Shown piece after piece: positions 35,359-45,994 of a stretch of DNA of 64,000 bases (its first letter is position 1; each line of letters starts with the position of its first letter). A model generated the notes under the pieces. It did no database searches, was not told the origin of the DNA, and saw only the letters and a program-made list of their open reading frames with translations. This DNA comes from Pseudoduganella armeniaca (GTDB taxonomy: Bacteria > Pseudomonadota > Gammaproteobacteria > Burkholderiales > Burkholderiaceae_D): assembly GCF_003028855.1 (NCBI RefSeq), contig NZ_CP028324.1:4092001-4156000 (forward strand), in the 5' to 3' direction. The position numbers and the translations under genes are program-made.

Positions 35359-36258
35359 ATGCTGAGCCTTCACACCAACAACGCCGCCCTGTCCGCGCAG
35401 AACTCGCTGACCCGCACGCAGAGCACCCTGTCGACGTCGATGACCCGCCTGTCGACCGGCTACCGTATCAACTCCGCCATGGACGACGCTGCTGGCCTGC
35501 AGATCGCCACCCGCCTGAAGACCCAGACGAGCGGCATGCAAGTAGCAATGCGCAACACCCAGAACTCGATCTCGCTGATGCAAACCGCCGAAGGCGCTCT
35601 GGACGAGACGACCAACATCCTGAACCGCATGAAAGACCTGGCAACCCAGGCCGCCGACGGCTCCTCCACCAAGGACGACCAGGCCGCGATGCAGGCTGAA
35701 TTCGACTCGCTGTCGAACGAACTGGGCAACATCATGACGAACACCAAGTTCGGCGGCACCAACCTGCTGACGGACACGACCGGCAAGCTGTCGACCACGA
35801 TCACGTTCCAGATCGGTTCCGACAAGGACGAAAAAATGACGGCCGACTTCTCGACCGAAATGACCGCCGTGCACGCCAAGATCAAGCTGGCCGCCACGCA
35901 GTACGACGGCGCCACCGGCGTGGCTGCTTCGGCTGCCGGCACGGAAATCTCCGGTGCGGACGCCGCCACCGGCGCGACCAACGCCAACGCCACGATCAAG
36001 ACGCTGTCCGACGCGATCGACTCCGTCGGCACGATGCGCTCGAAGCTGGGTGCCGTGTCGAACCGCCTGGACCACGTCTACAACAACTTGTCGAGCATCT
36101 CGACCAACACGAAGAACGCTTCCGGCCGCATCATGGACGTCGACTTCGCGACGGAATCGGCCAACATGACGTCGAACCAGATGCTGCTGCAAGCCGGCAC
36201 CGCGATGCTGAAGCAGTCCAACAGCCAGTCCTCGCTGGTCCTGTCCCTGCTGCAGTAA
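35359..36258 (+). CDS. fliC: Flagellin
   Basis: This 299-residue flagellin has the conserved D0/D1 N-terminus (LSLHTNNAALSAQNSL ... RLSTGYRINSAMDDAAGLQI) and C-terminus (VSNRLDHVYNNLSSI ... QMLLQAGTAMLKQSNSQ, ending SLLQ). The variable middle region is very short, so the filament is thin-walled and small, as in many lateral-type flagellins. The start at 35359 is the family start; CCGGAG lies 8 bases upstream. It is monocistronic with its own terminator. No sigma-28 box is obvious upstream. It probably serves the flagellar apparatus encoded from 48.9 kb on. Confidence 0.95.
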   Translation: MLSLHTNNAALSAQNSLTRTQSTLSTSMTRLSTGYRINSAMDDAAGLQIATRLKTQTSGMQVAMRNTQNSISLMQTAEGALDETTNILNRMKDLATQAADGSSTKDDQAAMQAEFDSLSNELGNIMTNTKFGGTNLLTDTTGKLSTTITFQIGSDKDEKMTADFSTEMTAVHAKIKLAATQYDGATGVAASAAGTEISGADAATGATNANATIKTLSDAIDSVGTMRSKLGAVSNRLDHVYNNLSSISTNTKNASGRIMDVDFATESANMTSNQMLLQAGTAMLKQSNSQSSLVLSLLQ

Positions 36259-36298
36259 TCGTGACGGCAGGACCCGCGCGCGGGTCCGCCTGACGCAG

Positions 36299-36329
36299 AG
36301 CCAACCGCCGACGCGGTTGGCTTTTTTTT
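36299..36329 (+). terminator. Intrinsic terminator of flagellin gene
   Basis: AGCCAACC (36299-36306) pairs with GGTTGGCT (36315-36322), followed by eight T residues. Confidence 0.9.
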
Positions 36330-36353
36330 ATCCCTGCATGGTAAGCTGTCTTC

Positions 36354-37310
36354 ATGGCAATAGACCGACTCGCGCCCACCGCGCCGACCATTACCGAACG
36401 CACGTCGCGCGAACCGACGGGCCAGCAGCCGCGCCCCGGCCTGCCGCTGCCCGCCGCCGCCGGCCCGGCAGCGCCCTTCGCGCTCGACCCGGGCCTGCCG
36501 GCGGCCGTCGGCGCCGTGCTGGAGGCGATGGATGGTCACCTGCTCGCCAGCGCCGCGCCCGCGGCGCTGGCCGGCAAGGCAGCGCTGGACAGCCTGCTGG
36601 CCGACACCGGCGCCATGCAGCCGAACCAGCTGTTCGCCACGCGCCAGCTGGTCTGGCAGACGCCGGACACGTCGGTGCTGGCCGCGTCATGGCAGGTCAT
36701 GGTGCGCAACTACGCCGAGCAGCGCGCCGCGCTGCAGCAGCAGGCCGAGGGCCGGCGCCTGCCGTCCGGGCTGTTCCGCTCCGAGCAGGCCGGCGCCGTG
36801 CTGCAGGGCGGGCGCGTGGCGCCGGAGGTGGTCGCGGAAACGGAAGCGTGGAAGTTCGCCGTGTATGCCTGGGGTGCCGAGAAGCTGGTGCTGCGGGTTG
36901 TCACACTGGCGCCGGACGAGGACGAATCTCCTGGCCGGCAGGGCCGCCGGCTGGCGGCATTGCGCGTTGCCTTGCGCCTGGAAGTGTTCCTGCCCGACCT
37001 GGGCAAGGTGGTAGTGCAGATGGAACCGGCGCCGGGCGGCGTGCTGCTGGACATCGGCGCGGCGCAGCAGGCGGCCATGCAGCACATGCGCGCCCTGCTG
37101 CCGCAGATCGCCGTGCTGGCCAACCGCTGCGGCATCACGATCGGGCGCGCGCGCATGATGCGCGAGCTGCCGGCCGTCGCCGGCAACCAGCCCAGCGGGC
37201 GCCAGGTGGCCCAGCTGACACCCGCACTGTTCCGCACGATGGCCGAGGTGGCGGTGCTGCTGTCGCAGCCGTTGCCGGCGGATGAGTTGTTTTTCGAGCC
37301 GCGCGGCTGA
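36354..37310 (+). CDS. FliK C-terminal-domain-like protein
   Basis: This 318-residue protein has a low-complexity Pro/Ala-rich N-terminus and a C-terminal domain (about 195-290) with LRLEVFLPDLGKVVVQMEP ... LLPQIAVLANRCGITIGRA. This pattern resembles the Flg_hook (FliK C-terminal) domain, which senses the completed hook and switches export specificity. It lies 96 bp after the flagellin gene. A second FliK begins at 63744, so this may be a divergent paralogue or an accessory export-control protein. Assignment rests on pattern only. Confidence 0.55.
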   Translation: MAIDRLAPTAPTITERTSREPTGQQPRPGLPLPAAAGPAAPFALDPGLPAAVGAVLEAMDGHLLASAAPAALAGKAALDSLLADTGAMQPNQLFATRQLVWQTPDTSVLAASWQVMVRNYAEQRAALQQQAEGRRLPSGLFRSEQAGAVLQGGRVAPEVVAETEAWKFAVYAWGAEKLVLRVVTLAPDEDESPGRQGRRLAALRVALRLEVFLPDLGKVVVQMEPAPGGVLLDIGAAQQAAMQHMRALLPQIAVLANRCGITIGRARMMRELPAVAGNQPSGRQVAQLTPALFRTMAEVAVLLSQPLPADELFFEPRG

Positions 37311-37333
37311 ACCCTTTACCACCTGGAACGCCA

Positions 37334-38295
37334 ATGACATCTGCCCACTTGCGCGCTTTGGCGCTGTGTCTGCTCGCCCTGTGGCGTCCTGCCGCGGCCG
37401 CGCCAGCCGCCCCTACCCCGCCCTGGCATCCTGCGACCCGGCCACCGTGCGGGCAGCCATCGCCAGCGCCATGCGCGACCCGGCCATGCCGGCGTATCCG
37501 GTGGTGCTGTTCCAGCTGGCGCAAACCGCGCGCAGTCTGGGCGACAAGGAGGAAGCGGCGTTCCTGTACCTGGCCGCAAGGCTGCGCTCGGCACGACAAC
37601 TGGTCGTGGAACCGGGCGAAATCGGTGCGCTGATGGGGGCACTGCAGCTGTCGGTCGCGCCGCTCGTCATGCCGGCCCTGGGCGCCGATCCGGCCATGGC
37701 GCGCCGGGTCGTCGCCCGCCTGCTGGCCTGGGACAAGGCGACCCCTGACCCGTTCCGCGAACGTGCCGCGCATGGCACGGCCGACGTCAAGGCGCAAATG
37801 GCCCAGGTCGAGGCGGACATCGCCACGGGCACCGGTCGCCTGGCCGACCAGATCGCCGCCGACAAGGCGCGCCAGGCCGAATCGGCCGCGGCCGATGCCG
37901 CCGTCGACCGCCAGTTGGCGCAGCAGACCGAGCGCCGCTGCGCCGCCGGCGCCACGGACATCGCCGGCGAACGGACCCGCATCGACGCCGAGGTGCGGCG
38001 CGTGGTCGCCGACCATGCCCTGGTACGCAAGCACGCCACGGGCGGCGTGCGCTCGGTCAGCGTTGCCGCCACCGAAGTGCGCGCCGGGGCCCTGCCAACC
38101 CGCATGTCGCTCACCGTTACGCCCGTGCAGGGACAGCCGTTCTACGCCGAGGTACTGATCGAAACGACCGTGACGCGCGAGCGCCGGCTGGACACAATCA
38201 GCGCCACCCTGCTGTGCCTGACGAACCAGTGGCTGGGCCAGCGCCAGGCGGGGCGCGACGTGTGCGTCAGCGATCCGCAGGCAATCCTGCCGTAG
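37334..38295 (+). pseudogene. Exported protein of unknown function, frameshifted near N-terminus
   Basis: A good signal peptide (MTSAHLRALALCLLALW, then AAAAPAA) is encoded from the ATG at 37334. The body of the protein, starting YPALASCDPATVRAAIAS, is in another frame, open to 38295. The shift is consistent with loss of one base in the GC-rich stretch at about 37395-37420. The body (about 290 residues) is rich in Ala and Arg, with a coiled-coil-like middle (DQIAADKARQAESAAADAAVD). No family is recognised. It is either a genuine frameshift or an undercalled base in the assembly. If the base is restored, the product is a periplasmic protein of about 320 residues. Confidence 0.6.
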
Positions 38296-38338
38296 CGAGC
38301 GCTGCCGGCCAGCGGCCGCGCCCGCGATCCGAGGTCGG

Positions 38339-39379
38339 CTATTTCGGACTGGCCTTGCCCCGGGCCCTGCGTTCGGCCTGCTGCGCGCCGGCCAAACCCG
38401 CCTCCAATGCACTTGGCTTCGCCGCTTTCCCGTCACGGCTCTGTTGCCCCGCCTCGCTCTCGATCGTTTCGGCGATGCGGAAGCCTTCGCCCAGGCTGCT
38501 GCGGTTATCCAGGCCTGCGTGACCGCGATAGGTCGGGCTCGCACCGACCGCGCCATTGTTGTAGCTGCCGCCCCGATGGATCGCCATCGCCCCGCCATGA
38601 AACGCCGCGCAGCCACTGGTCCAGGCGCTGCCGTCGGCGGGAGCGCCTTCATAGCTCAGGTGCTGGCAATCCTCGACAAATTCGCCGATGTTGCCGAGCA
38701 TGTCGTGCAGGCCGAAGGCATTGGGTGCGTACATGCCCACGACCGACGTGAATTGCGCGCCGTCGTCGCAGCCCACCTCCTCCCTGGATTTACCCGTCAG
38801 GCGCGTGATGGCCGCCTTGCCGCTGCGGTCGAACACATTGGCGTATTTGCACAGGGCGGCGGGATCGTCGCCGAAGGGATAACGGCCTTTGCCGCCAGCG
38901 CGCGCGGCATATTCCCATTCCGCCTCGCTGGGCAGGCGATAATGTTTTCCCGTCTGCCGGGACAACCATTCCAGATAAGCGTGGGCATCGTTCCAGCTGA
39001 CGCAGGTGACGGGGTGATATTCCGTCGGCGCATAGGCGGGTGAATCCCATGCAACCTGGCCCACTTCCATGCCCCATTCATTGCCGGCGAGCTTCCAGCA
39101 ATCGCCCTTGGCTTGATAACCTGTCGCCTCGACGAATTGGCGGAACTGCTTGACCGTGGTTTCATATTTGGCCAGCCGGAACGCCTTGATTTTGACCGCG
39201 TGAACAGGTTCGGAAACCGGATAATTTTCGTCCTTTGGATTGTCAAAACTACCCATGAAAAATTCACCCCCTTTGATCGTCACCATCGTCGGTGTAATTA
39301 CGGGATCGCCGGCAGCCGCCAGCGGAGCGCTGACGGCAGCGAGAGCGGCCAGCAATAAAGCAAACAGGATATGTTTCAT
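38339..39379 (-). CDS. Exported SUMF1/formylglycine-generating-enzyme-fold protein
   Basis: This 346-residue protein has a signal peptide (FALLLAALAAVSAPLAAA) and an FGE-sulfatase domain: MVTIKGGEFFMGSF, KYETTVKQFRQFVEATGY, HPVTCVSWNDAHAYLEWLS, YRLPSEAEWEYAARAGG, GLHDMLGNIGEFVEDC and RGGSYNN ... GFRIAETI. True FGEs oxidise a sulfatase cysteine with an active-site Cys pair in the C-terminal segment. Here that segment (GGSYNNGAVGASPTYRGH) has no Cys, so classical FGE chemistry is unlikely and another role of the fold is probable. The C-terminal tail is charged and low-complexity. A 128-bp stray copy of its middle lies at 47083-47210. The AraC regulator gene is directly upstream on the same strand. 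Confidence 0.85.
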   Translation of the reverse strand: MKHILFALLLAALAAVSAPLAAAGDPVITPTMVTIKGGEFFMGSFDNPKDENYPVSEPVHAVKIKAFRLAKYETTVKQFRQFVEATGYQAKGDCWKLAGNEWGMEVGQVAWDSPAYAPTEYHPVTCVSWNDAHAYLEWLSRQTGKHYRLPSEAEWEYAARAGGKGRYPFGDDPAALCKYANVFDRSGKAAITRLTGKSREEVGCDDGAQFTSVVGMYAPNAFGLHDMLGNIGEFVEDCQHLSYEGAPADGSAWTSGCAAFHGGAMAIHRGGSYNNGAVGASPTYRGHAGLDNRSSLGEGFRIAETIESEAGQQSRDGKAAKPSALEAGLAGAQQAERRARGKASPK

Positions 39380-39459
39380 GTAGTGTGTCGAGAGAAGGAA
39401 AAAACGGCGCGTCGAGGCAATCAGCGGCCGCGCGGAACAAGACCGTCTGTATCAGACAG

Positions 39460-40692
39460 CTAGCCGCAAGTCTGCTCCGACACGCCGGTGGCGACGTCCT
39501 GGCCGATCGGCGCGCACCTGCCAGCGTACTGGCGGCGCCAGCTGGAAGGCGCCAATCCATTGATTTTCTTGAAAGAAGTGTTGAACGTCGATTTGCTGTT
39601 GAAGCCGGACTCGAAGGCGAGCTCCAGCAGCGTGCGCCCATCGTTGGCGCGATCGCGCATCAATTGCTGGACGTGGGCAACCCGCAGGCCATTGATATAA
39701 TCGAAGAAACTCGATCCAAGTATGTCGTTGAGATATTGCGACAGCAATTGTGGCGATGTACCGATACTTTTGGAGACGTCGACCAGTCGAATATCGGCAT
39801 CGAGGAAACCACGCTCATGCGAACCCCAGCGCGCCAATCGCTCACCAATTAATTGGCTGGCCGCCGCCGTCATGCCGGAACGCGCATATTTTTGGTCCGG
39901 CGACGGTTCGAGAGCGCTCGGCATTATGTCGTCGGCTGCCAATATTGCAGACGTTTCCGCACTGGCCAACGTCGTTGCATCGCTGCCGATGGCCTGCTCG
40001 GTCAGGACGGGTTTTGCCTGGCCAATTGGCGCCAGGAAGACCGCCGTCTGGCGCAGCCCGAACCAGCCCACGAAATACAGGACGAGCAAGCGACCGAGTA
40101 TCAGCAGTAGAGCCCAGATACCGCCGAACAGATTGGCCGGAATCCACAGCAGCAACAGCGCGATAAAGCTCATGCTGAGCCAGGACAGCCATTGCAGATC
40201 GCGGCGCTCGACGGACGAATACCGGTCGCGCAAGCGCCGGCGGTATTGGCCGAGCCTCCACAAGGCTGCCACGGCATAGCAGCCGGCCAGCAGCTGGAAA
40301 CCCAGCAGCAGCATACCGAACAGCGGCGTGGCGCCACCCAGCAGCAGTTCCAGGATGGCCACCCCGGACAGCCGGCAGCGTCCGTAAGCCAGCGCGGCAA
40401 CGAACAATCCCAACGGCAGGAAATGCCACAGCTGGCGGCGCGAGTTGCCGAGACCAGCCAGGCTGCGTACATAGCAGTAGAAGAACGCGCCGACAGCGGC
40501 GAGCGGCCAGTCGAACAGGCCGAACAGCTGCGGCATCCGGCGGTACACCGCGAAGGCCAGCGACAACAGCGAGATCGACAGGATGAACAGTCCCAGCCAG
40601 CCATTCGCGGGACGGCTGCGCATCATTGCAAGCAGCGGGAACGCCAGGAAGAGCCCCAGCAATCCGGTCGCAAATTCGATGCCCACCAACAT
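39460..40692 (-). CDS. Membrane-bound AraC-type regulator
   Basis: The 410-residue protein has an N-terminal half with about seven hydrophobic segments (GLLGLFLAFPLLAMM, LGLFILSISLLSLAFAV, ILELLLGGATPLFGMLLLGF, WALLLILGRLLVLYFVGWF). The C-terminal AraC/XylS HTH (about 300-390) reads FFDYINGLRVAHVQQLM and LELAFESGFNSKSTFNTSFKK. This layout is found in membrane-anchored AraC regulators that sense an extracellular or membrane signal and bind DNA from the membrane. It lies 80 bp upstream of the FGE-fold gene, same strand, so it may share its transcript or control it. Confidence 0.85.
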   Translation of the reverse strand: MLVGIEFATGLLGLFLAFPLLAMMRSRPANGWLGLFILSISLLSLAFAVYRRMPQLFGLFDWPLAAVGAFFYCYVRSLAGLGNSRRQLWHFLPLGLFVAALAYGRCRLSGVAILELLLGGATPLFGMLLLGFQLLAGCYAVAALWRLGQYRRRLRDRYSSVERRDLQWLSWLSMSFIALLLLWIPANLFGGIWALLLILGRLLVLYFVGWFGLRQTAVFLAPIGQAKPVLTEQAIGSDATTLASAETSAILAADDIMPSALEPSPDQKYARSGMTAAASQLIGERLARWGSHERGFLDADIRLVDVSKSIGTSPQLLSQYLNDILGSSFFDYINGLRVAHVQQLMRDRANDGRTLLELAFESGFNSKSTFNTSFKKINGLAPSSWRRQYAGRCAPIGQDVATGVSEQTCG

Positions 40693-41120
40693 CAGGGCAC
40701 CTGGTCAACAGTTGAACGGAAACGCATTCTGGCACGGCGGTGTTGGCAAGGCAGCAAGCATAGCCTAGTTTTACGCGATACCGTCGGCTTTCTTCTACGC
40801 AAGGTCGTCGAGCTTCCCGTCCACGCGGGTGGCGAGGCTAAAGCTCGCTAACGCCAGCGTTCGAGGGATTACTGTTGCCGCACGAGCTGTCCAGGCACGG
40901 TCCCCTCCCTCTGATCTTCGTCAATCCGATGACAATTGTCCCCTTGCCAGCTCAGCAAATTGACTAGGATACCTCCCGAGCAGCCGCCTCCCACAGACCG
41001 ACCGCCAGCGTATCGCATTGCCTGAACGGAGCGATGATGGATGTTAAAATAACAAGTTAGCCTACGGCGGGGCTGGTCTGCGTTCCGTCGCCTTGAAGAA
41101 ATCCATCGCATAACAGTTCC
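40693..41120. other. Spacer upstream of Rhs-3
   Basis: No gene is supported in these 428 bp. It is the boundary between the AraC regulator start and the Rhs-3 start and must contain both promoters. A -10-like TAAAAT is at 41045-41050, about 70 bp before Rhs-3, without a well-spaced -35. Confidence 0.5.
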
Positions 41121-44100
41121 ATGACCGAACCCACGCGAGCCCCAACCAAGCCTGCCGAACGCACTGCCGAAGTCGCGGTCGCACCACTGAACACGATCGA
41201 CCAGCAGGACGTCGGCGCGGGAGCCGCTGCCTTCGACAAATGGCTGCGCAAGATCAGCCACGATTACGTGACGCTCGAGCGCCTCAGCACCGTGGCCGGC
41301 AGCCTGCCCGTGATCGGCAACATCATGGCGGTGATCGATGCTGTCATGGATGTCGTCGGCATCGTCCAAAAATACATCGACGATAAAGCGGTCAATTTCC
41401 TGGATTGGGTCAGCCTGGGCATCAACCTGATCGGCGTGATACCCCTGCCGGCGTCGAGCGCGGCACGCATGAGCCTGCGCCCTGCCCTGCACTTGGCGCG
41501 GCAAAAGCTGGCCATGGGCTTCAAGGATGTCGGCGCCACGCTGGTCGAGGTGCTGGCCACGAGCCTCCACGCGAAACTGGCTGGCGAGCTCGACACCTTT
41601 ATCGACGGCGCGATGGCCAGGCTGTCCGGCATCCTGGACGATTGCGCCAGGATGGCCGACGGCATTGCCGACGACCTGATCAAGATCCTCAAGCGCTGCA
41701 TCGGCAAGGAACCGCTGTTCGAGATCGCCTCGCCGGCGAAGGTGGAACACAAGCTGCACGACCACAAGGTGCAGAGCAGCTGGCGCCGCATGTTGGGTGC
41801 CCTGGACCGGCAGTACAAGAAGGCTGCAAACTATGCCGCCGCTACCGCGGCGCGCCAACTGCCGGAAAGCGCTGTCGCTGGCGTGACGGTCATCATCACG
41901 CACCTGACCAACTTCAAACCCGCGTTCCGGGCCCAGCTGAACGCGCTGGCCGACGAGAAGGCGCAGATGAGCATCAAGTGGATCCTGCTGCGCCTGCGGG
42001 ACGCCGTCGTCAAGCACAAGAAGCACCATGCGGTGCTGATGCCATCTGCCAAGGGCGCGCAGCACAAGAAGGACAACCCCGGCCACGAGCTGGAGGTCGT
42101 CAACAAGCAACACCCGGCTACGGGCGACGCCAATCAATGCAAGCTGTGCCCGGCCAAGGCCGCCACTGCGCACTCGATCAGCTTCGCCACCGGCGCCGAA
42201 ACGTTCACGCATACCGACTTCGTACTGGATGCGCCACTGCCGATCGAGTGGAGCCGCACCTACCGCAGCCAGCTGGTCGCCTACGATCGCGGCAACCTCG
42301 GCGCACGCTGGCTCACGCCGTACAGCACCCGCATTGATGTCGTCAGCCAGGGCAAGCCCACCGCTCTGCTCTATCACGCCGCCGACGGCCGCAGCCACCG
42401 TTATCCCTGGCTGGCGGTCGGCGAGAAGCATCACGATCCGGTCGAGCAAATCACGCTGACCCGCCTGAGCGTCACCTTGCTCACGCTCGACTTCGGCAAG
42501 CCGCTGCCCGAAGGCCAACCAAGCCCCTGGCGCGAAACCTATGAATTGACCGACACGGTGCGCAGCAAGGCAGCCGAGATGGGCAAGCAGCACTTCCGCC
42601 TGATCTCCATCCACGCCAAGGACGGCGCCGCCCTCGGCCTGCGCTACGACCACGTGGCCAATGGCGAGGCGGTGCTCAGCGACATCATCAGCAAGCAAGG
42701 CGACACCATCGTCGCGCACGCCGGCACCCAGATTGACGCCGCGACCGGCCACATCGTCGCACTGTGGGAAATCAAGGATGGCCAGCTGGTGCGCCAACTG
42801 TCCGCCTACGATTACGACGCGCACGGCGACCTGATCTACGCCCAGGAAGAAAACGCGGCCGTCTGGCACTACCAGTACGACCGCCACCTCGTCACGCGCT
42901 ACACCGACCGTACGGGTCGCGGGATCAACCTGGCCTACGACACCAGCATCGACAGCGGCGCCAATGCCAAGGCAATCCGCGAGTGGGCGGACGACGGCAG
43001 CCACGACACGCGCCTCGAGTGGGACAAGAACATCCGCCTGACCTACGTCACGGACGCGCTGGGCCAGGAAACGCGCTATTACTACGACATCGCCGGCTAC
43101 ACCTACCGCACCATCTATCCGGACGGCCTGGAAGAGTGGTTCTACCGCGACAACGCGAAGAACGTCATCCGCCACATCCATACCGACGGCAGCAGCGAGC
43201 ACTTCCGTTACGACGACCACGGCAACCTGCTGACACACACCCGTGCCGACGGCAGCCAGGTCCACTTCGAATACGACGCCCAGCACCGCATCACTGGCAT
43301 CCTCGATCCCGAAGGCGGTACGTGGAAGCGCGACTACGATGCGCAAGGCCACCTGACCGAAGAAATCGACCCACTCGGCAACAAGACCCAATACGCCTAC
43401 GACAAGGCCGGGCGCCCCGTCGAAGTCATCGATGCCAAGGGCGGCGTCAAGAAGCTGACCTATACGCCGGACGGCCAGCTCGCCAGCTACACCGATTGCT
43501 CCGGCCACAGCACACAGTGGCAATACGACGAGCGCAAGCGCCTCATCAAAAGCTTCGACGCCGTCGGCAATATCACCCGCTATCGCTACACGCCAGTCAG
43601 CGTCGAAACGCTGACGCTGGCGCTCAGCGAAGAAACCGGCAATCACCCAGGCCAGCTCGAAGCCGTCATCCACCCCGACGGCAGCGAAGAGCAACTGCGC
43701 CACGATGCCGAAGGCCGCCTGCTGGCGCACATCGATGCTCTGCAACGCACCACCGCCTACCGCTACACCGCGGCCGGCCTGATCGCGCAGCGTACCGACG
43801 CGCTGGGACACAGCCTGCGTTACCGCTGGGACGCGCTGGGCCGGCTGTCCGCACTGGAAAACGAAAACGGCAGCGTGTATCGGTTCCAATACGACCCGGT
43901 CGGCCGCCTGCTGCAGGAACAGGGTTTCGATGGCAAGACCACCGACTACCGCTACCAGGAAGGGACTGGCGTGCTGGCGGAAACCGAGGAAGCCGGCGTG
44001 ATCACGCGACTCGAGTTCGACGCCATGGGCCGGCTCATGCAGCGCCGCGCCGCCGCGCCCGGCCAGCCCGAGCAAATCGAAACCTTCGCCTACTACGCCA

Positions 44101-45994
44101 GCGGACAACTGGCGGACGCGAAGAACGAACACGCCCGGCTGCAGTGGTTCTACGACCCTGCCGGCAACCTGGTACGCGAACACCAGCATTACCACGGCCC
44201 ATTCCATCCGGACAAGCGCACGGCAGTCTGGCACCACCGCTACGACGAACTGAACCAGCGCATCGGCACGACCCGCCCCGACGGCCACCGTATCGACTGG
44301 CTGACCTATGGCGCAGGCCACGTGCACGGCCTGCTGCTCGACGGGCAAGAAGTCGTGTCCTTCGAGCGCGACGCGCTGTATCAGGAGACCGCTCGCACCC
44401 AGGCCAACGGCTTGCTGCAAACGATGAAGTACGACCCGGCCGGCCGGCTGATCGAGCAGCAGCTGGGCCGGAAAAACGTGGAGTTCCGTCCCGACCAGTA
44501 TCGTCCGGACGTTCAGGTCGGCATGCAAGCGGCAATCCAGCGGCGCTACCGCTACGACCGCTCGGGTCAACTGACGAGCATCGACGACACGCGGCGCGGC
44601 CATATCGAATACCGCTACGATCCGATCGGACGGCTGCTGGCGGCAAATAGCGCGATGGGCCACGAAACATTTGCGTTCGACCCGGCAGGCAATATCCAGG
44701 TGCCGACCACTGCGCAACAGCACCAGAGCGTTGCAACCCGCCCCCACTGCCGAAGGTACTGGACAATCTGCTCAAGGAATACGCCGGCACCAGCTACCGT
44801 TACAACGATCGCGGTAACCTCATCGAACGGATGCAGAACGGCCAGCGCGATACGTTCGAGTGGGATGCATTCAACCGGATGGCACGCGCCATCACCCGGT
44901 GCGGCATCACCACCTTCGCCTACGACCCGCTGGGGCGACGCATTGCTAAGCACAGCCGGACGGGCGACGGCACTGTCCTGCGACAAACTACCTGCACGAT
45001 GTATGGCTGGGATGGCGACACTCTGGCGCTGGAGAGCAGCATTCACTATGGTCATGCAAACGGCGAGCGAACGGTGCACTACATATATGAGCGCGATAGT
45101 TTCGTGCCGCTGGTGCAAGTCACACGAAGCCAAGCACTTCGACTGCCGACCACCACCGATGTGAAAGCGCTGATGGCGGCCAACTACGGCCAGTACGATA
45201 TCGCGCTCGACCCGCTATGGAACGGAGAATACGAGCAGGAAGCCGAGCCGTTCGACACAGATGCAATCGCCTTCTATCAGTGCGACCAATTAGGCACACC
45301 GCAGGAGTTGACCGACTACGATGGCAACGTTGCCTGGTCGGGACAGTACAAAGCGTGGGGGCAAGCGAACGTCGCGATCAGCGAAGTGGCGTATAAGGCT
45401 GGGATACGCAATCCTATTCGCTTCCAAGGGCAGTACCTTGATGACGAGACAGGACTTCATTACAACCGCCATCGATATTACGATCCGTACTCTGGGCGGT
45501 TCATATCCAAAGATCCTATTGGCTTATTTGGAGGGGATAATCTATTCGAATACGCGCCTAATGCGGTGCAGTGGATTGATCCCTTTGGATTGCAACGCCA
45601 CGGAGGGCAGAGAGTAAGCGGCCGAAAGCCGGCGCTACCCGAGGAAAGAGAAAACGTACGCCCGGCCGATACGGACAAATGTCTCGATCTACCAATGACT
45701 CGGGTCAGACATTACACGAACAGAAAGGGCTCCCTGGGGATAGAAGCGACCGGTCACGTCATCGCAAGCGACAATAATCGGATCTATCTTGAGCCTGCCA
45801 GCAAGCGCCCTCTGAGCCAGGTTGCGGCAGAAGATAACTACCAAATCGGCAAAGGAAGAGGAAGAGACTACGTAGAATTCGATGTCCCTACTTCTCGGCT
45901 CGAGTGGGTTTCCAATCCAAGATATGGTGATAAGGAGTTGACCGTGAAGGGCAATGTAACAGCGTGCAATCTAAAAGTTTTCAGGAGAAATTAA
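41121..45994 (+). pseudogene. Full-length Rhs polymorphic toxin, frameshifted late in core (Rhs-3)
   Basis: The gene starts MTEPTRAPTKPAERT. The N-terminal domain is helical and partly hydrophobic (VAGSLPVIGNIMAVIDAVMD, VSLGINLIGVIPLPA). Next come a DUF6531-type entry (CKLCPA ... FATGAETFTHTDF, about 340) and many YD repeats. The frame breaks at 44738-44746: Rhs-1 reads ATRAPLPK, whereas here one base is missing, giving ATRPHCRR and then nonsense to 45164. The correct sequence resumes in another frame (open to 45994) through QNGQRDTFEWDAFNRM, DPIGLFGG ... IDPFGL and a new tip from about 45590. The tip has RVRHYTNRKGSLGIEATG and NRIYLEP, like the HYD1 type of ADP-ribosyltransferase toxin. An immunity gene follows. 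As written the toxin is disconnected from its shell. No PAAR domain is seen. Confidence 0.85.
42787..44701 (+). repeat. Rhs core direct repeat, copy B
   Basis: Same-orientation near-identical copy of window bases 1-1915. Further short partial copies of the 3' core are at 3702-4775 and 46354-46608. Confidence 0.9.

Noticed and set aside
40869..44747. 1292-codon minus-strand open frame opposite Rhs-3
   Set aside because: Antisense shadow of a GC-rich repeat gene; its sequence is low-complexity Val/Ala/Gln and matches no family, while the plus strand encodes clear YD repeats.
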